DNA of 18,677 nt. It comes from an uncultured Bacillaceae bacterium (GTDB lineage: Bacteria > Bacillota > Bacilli > Bacillales > Alkalibacillaceae). The stretch spans positions 1-18,677 of the forward strand of contig CALKAL010000134.1 of assembly GCA_937983065.1 (NCBI GenBank). Reading direction: 5' to 3'. Below are positions 7,181-14,682 of the stretch, piece after piece. The notes below the pieces were generated by a model. It was given only the letters and a program-made list of their open reading frames with translations. It was not told where the DNA came from and ran no database searches. The position numbers and the translations under genes are program-made. Positions within the stretch are counted from its first letter, which is position 1, and each line of letters opens with the position of its first letter.

Positions 7181-8167
7181 ATGTACGTATTCATAATCAA
7201 TCCGAAAGCAGGAAATGGAAAAGGATTAAAGATTGTCGAAAATTATATACGAGATCATAAACAGTTAAATGGTGAGATAAAAACTTACTATACGGAATAC
7301 GAAGGACATGCTACAAAACTAGCGGAGCAAATTGCTAGTTTATATGAGCATCAAATTAAATTACTATTTGTCGTCGGTGGAGATGGGACAATCTATGAGG
7401 TCGTCAATGGATTGAAAAAACATCCGAACATTCCGATTTCATTTTGCCCAGTCGGCTCGGGAAATGACTTTGCCCGTGGTTGCCAAACACCTTTAAACCC
7501 GAAAGAACACATTGAATTTTCTTTAGACAAAAATGAATTAAACCCGTATTGGCTTGGAACATTTCGCACGAATTTAAAAAATGTAAGCGATTACGATTTA
7601 TTTGCTTCAAGCCTGGGATTCGGTTTTGATGCAGAAGTTGCCGAACGGGTGAATAAATCTCGATTTAAAAAAGTGTTAAATAGTTTAAGACTCACTTTTT
7701 TAATTTATGTCATCGGACTCATTGTGACAATTTTTCTTTTTAAGCCGAAAGATTTAACATTGACGATTGATGGGGAGAAGAAACAATTATCAAACGTTTG
7801 GCTTTTGACTGTTAGTAACCATCCTTATTTCGGTGGTGGCATGAAAATTGCCCCGACAGCTAAAATTAATGAACACCATTTTACCGTTACAATTGTTCAT
7901 CAAATTTCACGAATTAAGCTATTATTTTTATTTATAACTGTATTTTTCGGAACGCATACGAAATTAAAAGAAGTTGAACAATTTCGAGCGAGTCACCTGT
8001 CGATTTTATCTGAACAAAGTGTTACATATCATGCGGATGGTGCAACGTCCTCTTGTCATCTGTGCGACATTGCTAAGGAACCCTACACACGTTACGTCAT
8101 TCGCGAAACTATAGATGAAAATAAGCGTTCATCGAAGGTTAAAAAATCTTCGGCTATCGTTAAATAA
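7181..8167 (+). CDS. ytlR: Diacylglycerol/sphingosine kinase-family lipid kinase YtlR
   Basis: A 328-residue member of the DAGK-catalytic family, which phosphorylates lipid or sphingoid alcohols with ATP at the membrane. The three hallmark motifs are present: NPKAGNGKG (7-15), VVGGDGTIYEVVNGL (64-78, nucleotide-binding GGDGT) and PVGSGNDFARG (90-100). A hydrophobic stretch near 168-188 may touch the membrane. The C-terminal half carries the beta-sandwich lipid-binding region (FGGGMKIAPTA). The B. subtilis counterpart is YtlR; the in vivo substrate is not established by sequence. It follows ytlQ closely, with GGGG in the spacer as ribosome binding site. The gap to ytnP is 79 bases without a terminator. 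Confidence 0.85.
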   Translation: MYVFIINPKAGNGKGLKIVENYIRDHKQLNGEIKTYYTEYEGHATKLAEQIASLYEHQIKLLFVVGGDGTIYEVVNGLKKHPNIPISFCPVGSGNDFARGCQTPLNPKEHIEFSLDKNELNPYWLGTFRTNLKNVSDYDLFASSLGFGFDAEVAERVNKSRFKKVLNSLRLTFLIYVIGLIVTIFLFKPKDLTLTIDGEKKQLSNVWLLTVSNHPYFGGGMKIAPTAKINEHHFTVTIVHQISRIKLLFLFITVFFGTHTKLKEVEQFRASHLSILSEQSVTYHADGATSSCHLCDIAKEPYTRYVIRETIDENKRSSKVKKSSAIVK

Positions 8168-8246
8168 TTGATTTCCAAATTTTTATGGGACGTGAGGATT
8201 TATTACTTCAAATATTGAAATTTCATTGGAGGAGTTGACGTAATAT

Positions 8247-9104
8247 ATGGAAACTTTAACAGTTGGCAGAGCGAAATTAACATGGTTAAACGGCGGCGTT
8301 ACCCATTTAGACGGTGGCGCGATGTTTGGTGTTGTACCGAAAGCGTTATGGACGAAAAAATATCCTTATAATGAAGACAACAATCAAATTGAATTACGAT
8401 GCGATGCGATTTTATTACAAATTGATGGACGTCATATGCTCATCGATTCAGGAATTGGCAATAATAAATTAACGGATAAACAGAAGCGGAACTTCGGTGT
8501 GAAGGAAGAATCGAAAATTGAAGAGAGCTTGCAACAACTAAATATAACTGTTGATCAAATTGACACGATTTTAATGACCCATCTTCATTTTGATCATGCG
8601 TGTGGTTTGACGAGATATGAAGGGGACCAATTAGTGAGTACATTTCCGAATGCAGTCATTTATTGCTCTAAAGTCGAATGGGATGAGATGAGAGAGCCTA
8701 ATATGCGTTCTAAAAATACGTATTGGGAAGAAAATTGGCGTCCGATTGAAAGTCAAGTGAAGCCATTTGATAAAGAAATCGAGATTGTCCCTGGGTTAAA
8801 GATGCACCATACGAGTGGTCATAGTGATGGTCATTCAGTGATTCATTTTGATGATGGGGATGAGTCTTTTATGCATATGGCTGACTTAATGCCAACTCAT
8901 GGCCATCAAAATCCACTCTGGGTACTCGCTTATGATGATTATCCTGTAACGAGTGTTCATGAAAAAGATAAATGGCAAAAGATTGCTTACAATAAAAAAA
9001 GCTGGTTTACATTTTATCATGATGCCTACTATCGCGCGATTAAATACGATGATGAACGGAAAATGAAAGAAACGATTGAACGAGTTCGGTACGAGTACGA
9101 ATAA
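8247..9104 (+). CDS. ytnP: Metallo-beta-lactamase-fold hydrolase YtnP (lactonase-like)
   Basis: A 285-residue metallo-beta-lactamase-superfamily hydrolase. The zinc motif HLHFDH is complete (H112, H114, D116, H117). Further ligand candidates are in TSGHSDGH (H192), MADLM (D213) and FYHD near residue 255. No signal peptide is visible, so it is cytoplasmic. Length and motifs match YtnP of B. subtilis, reported as a quorum-quenching lactonase homologue; the true substrate here is unproven. The start ATG at 8247 has GGAGGAG (8228-8234) at a rather long 12-base spacing. An earlier in-frame TTG at 8235 is followed by a stop. It lies next to ytlR rather than behind trmB and ytzH as I recall for B. 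subtilis. Confidence 0.85.
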   Translation: METLTVGRAKLTWLNGGVTHLDGGAMFGVVPKALWTKKYPYNEDNNQIELRCDAILLQIDGRHMLIDSGIGNNKLTDKQKRNFGVKEESKIEESLQQLNITVDQIDTILMTHLHFDHACGLTRYEGDQLVSTFPNAVIYCSKVEWDEMREPNMRSKNTYWEENWRPIESQVKPFDKEIEIVPGLKMHHTSGHSDGHSVIHFDDGDESFMHMADLMPTHGHQNPLWVLAYDDYPVTSVHEKDKWQKIAYNKKSWFTFYHDAYYRAIKYDDERKMKETIERVRYEYE

Positions 9105-9170
9105 GATGAGATGTGTAAAAAATATTGAGGTGTTTTAGGTTTAGAGTTGACTTGAATGAAACAATAAACT

Positions 9171-9204
9171 AAAAAAGACATCTGCATAAAAACGCAGATG
9201 TCTT
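9171..9204 (-). terminator. Terminator of ytzB (minus strand)
   Basis: AAGACATCTGC (9175-9185) and GCAGATGTCTT (9194-9204) form a perfect 11-bp stem with an 8-base loop. The A-run at 9171-9176 becomes a T6 tail on the minus strand, so it mainly terminates ytzB. On the plus strand (ytnP side) the stem is followed by CCC rather than T, making it a poor terminator in that direction. Confidence 0.85.
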
Positions 9205-9231
9205 CCCTTACTCACCGAGTAACAAACGTAA

Positions 9232-9567
9232 TTAAGCTAACGGTTTATCCTGTTCTGACTGATTGTATAAATTCATCTCAATAATTTCAGCATTGTTCGC
9301 ATCGGCAATGAAACGATATTCGTAGCTAGAGTCATTTACTAAATGAGTGAGTCCACCTTTATACACTTGGATTTCCTGCCCATCTTTCGTCATCGTTTCT
9401 TTTTCCATGACAATCCAAGAACCTGTAATCGTCCCAGCTTGAAACATATTTTTCGCTCGCTCTAATGCAACCTCAGGCAAGTTCATTTGTTTTCTAATTT
9501 TCAACACAATTAAGAAACCGAGGATTGCGCCGATTAATACGGCGATTGCATTTTTGTATTGTTTCAT
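9232..9567 (-). CDS. ytzB: Small membrane-anchored YtzB-like protein
   Basis: A 111-residue protein with an N-terminal membrane segment (about 6-22, NAIAVLIGAILGFLIVL), then KIRK and a soluble domain of about 80 residues. Size, layout and location beside ytoP resemble B. subtilis YtzB, which is described as a small secreted or anchored protein with a PepSY-like fold. The PepSY assignment is from memory. An in-frame TTG at 9588 would add seven residues (MSTECEN). I prefer the ATG at 9567 because GGAG lies 9 bases before it and MKQYKN gives a normal basic start ahead of the membrane helix. It is divergent from ytoP and followed by its own terminator. Function unknown. Confidence 0.72.
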   Translation of the reverse strand: MKQYKNAIAVLIGAILGFLIVLKIRKQMNLPEVALERAKNMFQAGTITGSWIVMEKETMTKDGQEIQVYKGGLTHLVNDSSYEYRFIADANNAEIIEMNLYNQSEQDKPLA

Positions 9568-9622
9568 ATTTTCACACTCCGTCGACAAATTTTCTTTTCT
9601 AGTTTAAGCTTATGTAGAAAAC

Positions 9623-9631
9623 AATATATCA
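9623..9631 (-). promoter_or_regulatory. Extended -10 promoter of ytzB
   Basis: The minus strand reads TGATATATT, a TGn-extended -10 with five of six matches. It lies about 56 bases before the ytzB ATG and back to back with the ytoP promoter. No clear -35 is visible. Confidence 0.4.
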
Positions 9632-9643
9632 TATTCTACCCAA

Positions 9644-9673
9644 TTGGAATAATGTTTATTTTTTTTGTACAAT
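9644..9673 (+). promoter_or_regulatory. Sigma-A promoter of ytoP
   Basis: TTGGAA (9644-9649) and TACAAT (9668-9673) are separated by 18 bases, four of six and five of six matches to consensus. The -10 ends 34 bases before the ytoP ATG. Confidence 0.55.
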
Positions 9674-9707
9674 AAAGAATAACTATGACTAAGTGGAGGG
9701 GTACATA

Positions 9708-10775
9708 ATGAATGCTGAAACGTTAGAAATGTTTAAAACATTAACCGAACTACCAGGCGCACCAGGTAATGAACATCAAGTAAGACGTTATATGAAAGAG
9801 CAATTAGAGAAATACTCCGATGAAATCATTCAAGACCGTCTTGGCGGTATTTTCGGTGTTAGAAAAGGAAAGGGACCGAAAGTAATGGTTGCGGGTCATA
9901 TGGATGAAGTCGGATTTATGGTGACGCAAATTACTAAAAACGGAATGATCCGCTTCCAAACGTTAGGTGGCTGGTGGAATCAAGTATTGCTAGCTCAACG
10001 GGTACAAATTATAACGGATAATGGTGCTGTTGATGGGGTGATTGGTTCTATCCCACCACATAATTTAACGCCAGAACAACGAAAAAAACCGATGGAAATT
10101 AAAAATATGTTAATTGATATTGGCGCAGATGATGAAGACGACGCGAAACGGATAGGTATTAAGCCTGGGCAAGCAATCGTTCCAGTCTGTCCGTTCACTC
10201 CGATGGCTAATGAGAAAAAAATATTAGCAAAGGCTTGGGATAACCGATACGGCTGTGGATTGTCAATTGAATTGCTAAAGGAACTTCAAGGCGTTGAACT
10301 AAATCATGAGCTTTATTCAGGAGCGACTGTTCAAGAAGAAGTTGGACTCCGGGGTGCTCAAGCAGCTGCGAACATGATTAACCCAGATATTTTCTTTGCT
10401 TTAGATGCTTCTCCAGCAAATGACATGTCAGGTGATGATAACGAATTTGGCCATTTAGGTAAGGGAGCACTAGTAAGAATATTTGACCGCTCAATGATTA
10501 CACATAGAGGTATGAGGGAGTTTGTATTAGATACGGCGGAAACTCACGATATTCCGTATCAATATTTCATTTCTCAAGGTGGAACCGATGCGGGTAGAGT
10601 GCACATGTCGAATGAAGGTGTTCCATCAGCGGTTATCGGAATTTGTTCCCGATACATCCATACGAGTTCATCGATTATTCATGTCGATGATTACGCAGCA
10701 GCAAAAGCACTTCTCGTTGAACTTGTTAAATCCGTCGACCAGTCGATGATTGACACGATCAAAAGTAATGGGTAA
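9708..10775 (+). CDS. ytoP: M42-family aminopeptidase YtoP (glutamyl aminopeptidase-like)
   Basis: A 355-residue cytosolic metallo-aminopeptidase of the M42 family, which forms large assemblies and trims peptides. The metal and catalytic residues are all in place: H64 and D66 (VAGHMDEVG), D178 (AWDNRYG), E210 and E211 (QEEVGLRG), D233 (LDASP) and H318 (RYIHTSSS). Length matches YtoP (about 357). A GTG at 9693 is in frame and would add MEGYI, but GGAGGGG itself would then be coding. The ATG at 9708, 8 bases after GGAGG (9695-9699), is the better start. The gene has its own promoter and converges with ytoQ. Glutamyl specificity is inferred from the annotation usual for this subgroup. Confidence 0.9.
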   Translation: MNAETLEMFKTLTELPGAPGNEHQVRRYMKEQLEKYSDEIIQDRLGGIFGVRKGKGPKVMVAGHMDEVGFMVTQITKNGMIRFQTLGGWWNQVLLAQRVQIITDNGAVDGVIGSIPPHNLTPEQRKKPMEIKNMLIDIGADDEDDAKRIGIKPGQAIVPVCPFTPMANEKKILAKAWDNRYGCGLSIELLKELQGVELNHELYSGATVQEEVGLRGAQAAANMINPDIFFALDASPANDMSGDDNEFGHLGKGALVRIFDRSMITHRGMREFVLDTAETHDIPYQYFISQGGTDAGRVHMSNEGVPSAVIGICSRYIHTSSSIIHVDDYAAAKALLVELVKSVDQSMIDTIKSNG

Positions 10776-10810
10776 AAAAGTTTAATAAACGGACTTTTTA
10801 TGGTAAAAAT

Positions 10811-10852
10811 GATAATGAGAGATGGACTTTATGGTATCCATCTCTCATTATC
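10811..10852 (-). terminator. Long perfect hairpin between ytoP and ytoQ
   Basis: GATAATGAGAGATGGA (10811-10826) pairs along all 16 bases with TCCATCTCTCATTATC (10837-10852), loop 10 bases. On the minus strand it is followed by ATTTTT, so it best serves ytoQ, whose stop codon is only 5 bases away. On the plus strand there is no T-run. A weaker AAAAAGT/ACTTTTT pair at 10775-10799 may serve ytoP. Confidence 0.75.
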
Positions 10853-10857
10853 CTTAA

Positions 10858-11298
10858 TTATTCGTATAAATATTTTAAAACTTCAATCGCTTGATCAATT
10901 GTTTCAACGGTAACATTTGCTTTATTCGATAATTCTTTTAACGGGTGGATTAATGATTCAGGTCGAATGATGATTAATGGTTTATTTAAGCCGATAGCAA
11001 TTCCAGCATCCATCGCTGTATTCCATTGCCGGTATTCTTCACCGAATAAAGCAATGACGGCATCGGATTTTTGAATCATTATTTCCGTTCGAAAGTTGTT
11101 TATACTAGAGGCGGCGTCATCACGATATACATTTCCAGGCTGTTTCCCTAAAATGTTTTCGCCGATATCATCAGATAAAGCATGGTTGTCCTGTGGTCCT
11201 AAAAAGGTAATGTTTAAATTATTTTCCGTTGCCTTTTCGTTTAAACGAGCACGCCAATCATCATGAATTTGTCCAGCTAAATAAATTGTTAAATTCAT
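10858..11298 (-). CDS. ytoQ: YtoQ-family protein
   Basis: A 146-residue cytosolic protein that matches the YtoQ family in size (about 148) and sequence (MNLTIYLAGQIHDDWR at the start). The pattern IYLAGQ, then KSDAVIALFGEEYRQWNTAMDAGIAIGLNKPLIII (77-111), is that of the nucleoside 2-deoxyribosyltransferase-like fold, with D79 and E87 in plausible positions. No enzymatic activity is established for the family. An upstream in-frame GTG at 11313 would add MEGSY, but that stretch is the GGAGGG ribosome binding site. The ATG at 11298, 8 bases after GGAGG, is therefore used. It is transcribed divergently from the lipoprotein operon. Confidence 0.85.
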   Translation of the reverse strand: MNLTIYLAGQIHDDWRARLNEKATENNLNITFLGPQDNHALSDDIGENILGKQPGNVYRDDAASSINNFRTEIMIQKSDAVIALFGEEYRQWNTAMDAGIAIGLNKPLIIIRPESLIHPLKELSNKANVTVETIDQAIEVLKYLYE

Positions 11299-11328
11299 AT
11301 ATGAACCCTCCACTGTTTATTTTATTTA

Positions 11329-11357
11329 ATCATCTAATGAATGATAGCGTTTGTCAA
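11329..11357 (-). promoter_or_regulatory. Sigma-A promoter of ytoQ
   Basis: On the minus strand a perfect TTGACA (11352-11357) is followed after 17 bases by GATGAT (11329-11334), four of six matches to TATAAT. The -10 lies 30 bases before the ytoQ ATG. No equally clear promoter was found for the divergent lipoprotein gene. Confidence 0.55.
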
Positions 11358-11383
11358 ATAGATCAAAATAGGGGTGAGAGAAA

Positions 11384-11893
11384 GTGAGAATGTGTAAAAG
11401 CGCATTACTGTTAAGTTTCTTTTTCGTTACGTTAACAGGTTGCATGCAAACCGAAGAGAAAGTATTAAACGAAATCGAAAGAAAATTAAAAGATGAATTT
11501 TTGTCTAATGAAGTTAAAGAAACGAACACAGAATTAAGATCAATTAAAGTTTACATACCAGAAGAATTAGAAATAGAGAATGAAGGTACAAACAATTATA
11601 TTTTCACTGACGGGTCTCGCCCATTCGTTTTATTTATTAATGAGTTCGAGGCGCCGAACAGTAAATGGTTTTTTGAACGATTACAAAGTGAACAACACGA
11701 TGATTTACATTTAAGATCCTTTGAAAGTGCAGATGAATTTGTCTACCTCGCTGTAGAAAAGTATGATGAAGAGGATTATGAAGTACAAATCGGTATCGGT
11801 GGTATAAAGATGTCGACATTAAGTGAGATGGATCAATTAGAGGAAGATGTAGAAATTATGTTAGAGATGGTTAAATCGGTAGAAGAAAAATAG
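11384..11893 (+). CDS. Small putative lipoprotein of unknown function
   Basis: A 169-residue secreted lipoprotein candidate. Basic residues are followed by a hydrophobic run (ALLLSFFFV) and a lipobox LTGC, with the lipidated Cys at residue 20 if the GTG at 11384 is the start. The mature part is hydrophilic and acidic, with no domain I recognise. AGGGGTGAG (11370-11378) is well placed for the GTG; the ATG at 11390 (MCKSALLL) is an alternative that shortens the signal peptide by two residues. ytpQ starts 47 bases after the stop, so this may be the first gene of a lipoprotein-ytpQ-ytpR-phosphoribosyltransferase operon. In B. subtilis this position is, as I recall, occupied by the thioredoxin-like ytpP. 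Confidence 0.75.
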   Translation: MRMCKSALLLSFFFVTLTGCMQTEEKVLNEIERKLKDEFLSNEVKETNTELRSIKVYIPEELEIENEGTNNYIFTDGSRPFVLFINEFEAPNSKWFFERLQSEQHDDLHLRSFESADEFVYLAVEKYDEEDYEVQIGIGGIKMSTLSEMDQLEEDVEIMLEMVKSVEEK

Positions 11894-11940
11894 TCCACTA
11901 ATTTTACATTTCGTGTAATAAAAAGGGAGGCCGTCTAAAA

Positions 11941-12753
11941 ATGAAGATGACAAGTATAAAAATGAAGCGGCTATTAGAGGAGCGGTTTTCAAATAAAGAT
12001 TGGCGAACGATTTTTGATCGTGATGAGGATACATTTCGAATTGAATGGAAAGATACGAAGCAAGGTGTGACAATTGCTTTACCAGGTGTGATTGCTAAAT
12101 GGGAAGAAAAGAAGGAAAAAGCGTTAGACGAGCTTGAAGAACATATTAAAGAAGCTTTAAAAATTATGAACGAAGAGCAAACGTTAGAAGGAAAAGAGGC
12201 ACATATTTTCCCAGTTATTCGTTCGGGATCCTTTCCTGAAGAGAAAAAGGATGGTACGAAGCTTATTTTTGAAGAGCATACAGCGGAAACGCGTATTTAT
12301 TATGCGCTTGATTTAGGCAAATCTTATCGGCTTATCGATGAAAGTTTAATAAAAAGAGAAGGCTGGGAGGAAAAGCGAATAAAAGAAGTCGCTTTATTTA
12401 ATGTACGCCGTCTATCAACAGACATGAAAAAAGATGAGGTCGCTGGCAATACGTTTTATTTTCTTTCGACAAATGATGGTTATGATGCGAGTCGAATTTT
12501 AAATGAAGCCTTATTAGAAGAAATGAAGGCGAAAGTAGAAGGGGACCTTGCTGTTGGCGTACCGCATCAAGATGTGCTTATTTTCGTTGACGTTAAAAAC
12601 GATACTGGCTATGACGTGTTAGCACAAATGATGATGCAGTTTTTCGCTGAAGGTAGAATTCCAATTACTTCACTACCTTTTATTTATGAAAATAAAAAAT
12701 TAGAGCCAATATTTATTTTAGCTCGAAATCGACCGAGTAAAGATGAGGAGTAG
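11941..12753 (+). CDS. ytpQ: DUF1444 family protein YtpQ
   Basis: A 270-residue cytosolic protein matching YtpQ of B. subtilis (about 269 residues) in length, in its MKMTS start and in its place before ytpR. It belongs to DUF1444, whose function is unknown. No signal peptide, membrane helix or catalytic motif is visible. The sequence is charged, with segments such as FRIEWKD near residue 35 and DVLIFVDVKNDTGYDVLAQMM near 215-235 suggesting a mixed alpha/beta fold. GGGAGG (11925-11930) precedes the ATG by 10 bases. Its stop codon directly follows the ytpR ribosome binding site, indicating tight coupling. Confidence 0.85.
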   Translation: MKMTSIKMKRLLEERFSNKDWRTIFDRDEDTFRIEWKDTKQGVTIALPGVIAKWEEKKEKALDELEEHIKEALKIMNEEQTLEGKEAHIFPVIRSGSFPEEKKDGTKLIFEEHTAETRIYYALDLGKSYRLIDESLIKREGWEEKRIKEVALFNVRRLSTDMKKDEVAGNTFYFLSTNDGYDASRILNEALLEEMKAKVEGDLAVGVPHQDVLIFVDVKNDTGYDVLAQMMMQFFAEGRIPITSLPFIYENKKLEPIFILARNRPSKDEE

Positions 12754-12759
12754 ATAAAT

Positions 12760-13362
12760 ATGCAAGTCGTCTATAATGAAAAAGGGATAGGAGACGTCCT
12801 AATTTTAACGTTTGATCAAAGGGAGTCAGATGTAAAGCATGAAACATTTGGCGATGTCGTTAAACTTGTTGATGAATCAACTGGCGATGTCGTCGGTTAT
12901 AATATTTTTAATATTTCCCGCTATATGACTGTTGATGGAAATGGAGCTCTTGTCGTTGATGAGGCGCTCGTGTCTAAAATTAAGGACATTTTTAATGAAA
13001 ACGACGTTCAAGATGAGTTAAATATCGATTTATCACCAAAATTCGTTGTCGGATACGTCACTAAAAAAGAAAAACATCCAGATGCATCAAAATTAAGTGT
13101 CTGTGAAGTTGATGTTGGTGATGAACGACTACAAATCGTTTGTGGTGCTCCGAATGTTGATGAAGGGCAAAAAGTCGTCGTTGCGAAAAACGGTGCAATC
13201 ATGCCAAATGGTTTAGTGATAAAACCTTCAGAACTACGCGGTGTATCATCAAACGGAATGATTTGTTCGAGTAAAGAATTAAATCTTCCAAATGCAAGCG
13301 AGGAAAAAGGAATTTTAGTGTTAGAAGACCATTATGAAGTTGGTTCACCATTTTTTAATTGA
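12760..13362 (+). CDS. ytpR: tRNA-binding OB-fold protein YtpR
   Basis: A 200-residue protein with an N-terminal DUF4479-like domain (about 1-90). A C-terminal tRNA_bind OB-fold (about 95-195) is of the kind fused to methionyl- and phenylalanyl-tRNA synthetases. Hallmarks are VVGYVTKKEKHPDASKLSV (96-114), IVCGAPNV (126-133) and the PSELRGVSSNGMICS stretch (156-170). It stands alone rather than fused to a synthetase, as YtpR does in Bacillus. RNA binding is likely by homology; the biological role is unknown. GAGGAG (12745-12750) runs up to the ytpQ stop codon, spacing 9 bases. The following gene starts 44 bases downstream without a terminator. Confidence 0.88.
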   Translation: MQVVYNEKGIGDVLILTFDQRESDVKHETFGDVVKLVDESTGDVVGYNIFNISRYMTVDGNGALVVDEALVSKIKDIFNENDVQDELNIDLSPKFVVGYVTKKEKHPDASKLSVCEVDVGDERLQIVCGAPNVDEGQKVVVAKNGAIMPNGLVIKPSELRGVSSNGMICSSKELNLPNASEEKGILVLEDHYEVGSPFFN

Positions 13363-13406
13363 AATTTTACTTAAATCGAAATAATTTTGAATGAGGGGAT
13401 TATACG

Positions 13407-14516
13407 ATGAAAGAATTTACGTTAAAACAGCAAGGGAAAATAAAACGTTTAACGAATGAAACGTTTAAATTTGATGAACGTGTCGGCGAGGGCTGGTTTT
13501 CCGCTGTTTATTTTTTGAAAACGAAAGAAATTGTTGAAAAGTATGTTGAAGATAATACCGTAACGATGCAATTTTTCCAAAAGAAGAATGCTGTACTTTG
13601 TGGAACAGACGAAGCGATTGCTCTTTTACATACGTTCGCAAAAGATCCTCAAGATTTAATTATTCATTCATTAGAAGATGGGGACCAAATTAAACCGTAT
13701 GAAACAGTCTTAACGGTTCAAGGGAAATATCAAAATTTCGGTTTTTTAGAAGGGTTAATTGACGGTGTGTTAGCGAGACGAACATCGATTGCAACGAATG
13801 TATTCAACGTCAATAAGGCAGCGAAATCAAACGGTATCCAAAAACCGATTATATTTATGGGGGATCGAGATGACCATTTCTCCCAGCAAGCAGGAGACGG
13901 ATATGCAGCATACATTGGTGGCTCTACCGCTCAGGCAACTCATGCGATGAATGAGTGGTGGGGGAAACATGGAATGGGTACGATGCCGCATGCGTTAATT
14001 CAAATGTTTAAAGGAGATATCGTTAAAGCGACTGAAGCATATCGGGCTACTTTCCCAGAGGATGAGCTTGTAGCGCTAGTCGATTATAATAATGATGTCA
14101 TTACGGATGCGTTAAAAGTAGCGCGCCATTTCGGTGAAGAATTAAAGGTAGTAAGATTAGATACGTCGCAAAACATGGTAGACCGTTATTTTTTCCGTAA
14201 CCCACAAATTATGGGCTCCTTTGACCCACGAGGTGTGAACCCGCAGCTTATTTTTGCATTAAGAAATGCGCTAGATAAAGAAGGCTTTGAACATGTAAAA
14301 ATTATGGCAAGCGGTGGATTTGATGAAAAAAAGATTAGTATGTTCGAATCCCTTCACGTACCAGTTGATATGTACGGTGTCGGGAGTAATTTATTAAAAA
14401 TTAAAATCGGTTTTACTGGTGATAACGTCTTACTTAACGGTGAAGACGAGGCAAAAAAAGGTCGGCGTTACAATCCGAATCCTAGACTGAAAAAAGTCGA
14501 TTACCCTGTTAATTAA
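13407..14516 (+). CDS. pncB: Nicotinate phosphoribosyltransferase (short form)
   Basis: A 369-residue enzyme of NAD salvage that joins nicotinate to PRPP, giving nicotinate mononucleotide. Family motifs are ARRTSIATN (123-131), a candidate functional His at 157 in GDRDDHFSQQAGDGYA, GGSTAQATHAMNEWWG (171-186), GTMPHALIQ (191-199) and the phosphate-loop-like MASGGFDEKKI and YGVGSNLL near the C-terminus. It is much shorter than the roughly 490-residue PncB of B. subtilis and resembles the compact archaeal-type class. GAGGGG lies 8 bases before the ATG. It closes the lipoprotein-ytpQ-ytpR operon before a strong terminator. In B. subtilis, as I recall, this spot beside murC holds sftA, so its presence here marks a rearrangement. 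Nicotinamide specificity is a less likely alternative. Confidence 0.85.
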   Translation: MKEFTLKQQGKIKRLTNETFKFDERVGEGWFSAVYFLKTKEIVEKYVEDNTVTMQFFQKKNAVLCGTDEAIALLHTFAKDPQDLIIHSLEDGDQIKPYETVLTVQGKYQNFGFLEGLIDGVLARRTSIATNVFNVNKAAKSNGIQKPIIFMGDRDDHFSQQAGDGYAAYIGGSTAQATHAMNEWWGKHGMGTMPHALIQMFKGDIVKATEAYRATFPEDELVALVDYNNDVITDALKVARHFGEELKVVRLDTSQNMVDRYFFRNPQIMGSFDPRGVNPQLIFALRNALDKEGFEHVKIMASGGFDEKKISMFESLHVPVDMYGVGSNLLKIKIGFTGDNVLLNGEDEAKKGRRYNPNPRLKKVDYPVN

Positions 14517-14522
14517 ATGTTG

Positions 14523-14554
14523 TGCCCTGAAAAATTCATTCAGGGCATTTTTTT
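14523..14554 (+). terminator. Rho-independent terminator after pncB
   Basis: TGCCCTGAA (14523-14531) pairs with TTCAGGGCA (14539-14547) around a 7-base loop, followed by seven T. It is a strong terminator 7 bases after the stop codon, isolating murC from the upstream operon. Confidence 0.92.
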
Positions 14555-14596
14555 ATGCATCGTTGGTAGCAATTTAATGTATAATATTTAAGAGTC

Positions 14597-14605
14597 TGCT
14601 ATAAT
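14597..14605 (+). promoter_or_regulatory. Extended -10 promoter upstream of murC
   Basis: TGCTATAAT is a TGn-extended, perfect -10 box, 77 bases before the murC start. Two further TATAAT boxes lie at 14580-14585 and 14647-14652. None has a good -35 at normal spacing. Multiple start sites for murC are possible. Confidence 0.5.
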
Positions 14606-14662
14606 AAAAAAGCAACTTTATAAAAACAACTAACAAAACGTTTGCATATAATAAAAAAGCAA
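14600..14662 (+). repeat. 16-bp direct repeat covering -10 boxes before murC
   Basis: TATAATAAAAAAGCAA occurs at 14600-14615 and again, identical, at 14647-14662, offset 47 bases. Each copy begins with a perfect -10 hexamer. The second copy is also flanked by a TTTGC/GCAAA inverted repeat (14641-14645 and 14659-14663). Duplication of a promoter core is one explanation. Confidence 0.7.
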
Positions 14663-14682
14663 AACTATCGGAGGTTCGATTA

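Noticed and set aside
8207..8219. TTCAAATATTGAA palindrome upstream of ytnP
   Set aside because: A 5-bp half-site in AT-rich spacer is expected by chance. It is noted only as part of the ytlR-ytnP gap and not called an operator.
9175..9204. Hairpin as the ytnP (plus-strand) terminator
   Set aside because: The plus-strand side is followed by CCC rather than a T-run. The T-run is on the minus strand, so it was assigned to ytzB.
13407..14516. Full-length bacterial PncB truncated by a frameshift
   Set aside because: The frame is intact, has a good ribosome binding site, ends just before a terminator and carries the motifs of the compact enzyme class, so it is a short family member rather than a fragment.
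14641..14663. TTTGC...GCAAA inverted repeat read as a catabolite-response element
   Set aside because: The spacing and core do not match the CcpA cre consensus, and the loop is the AT-rich -10 repeat.
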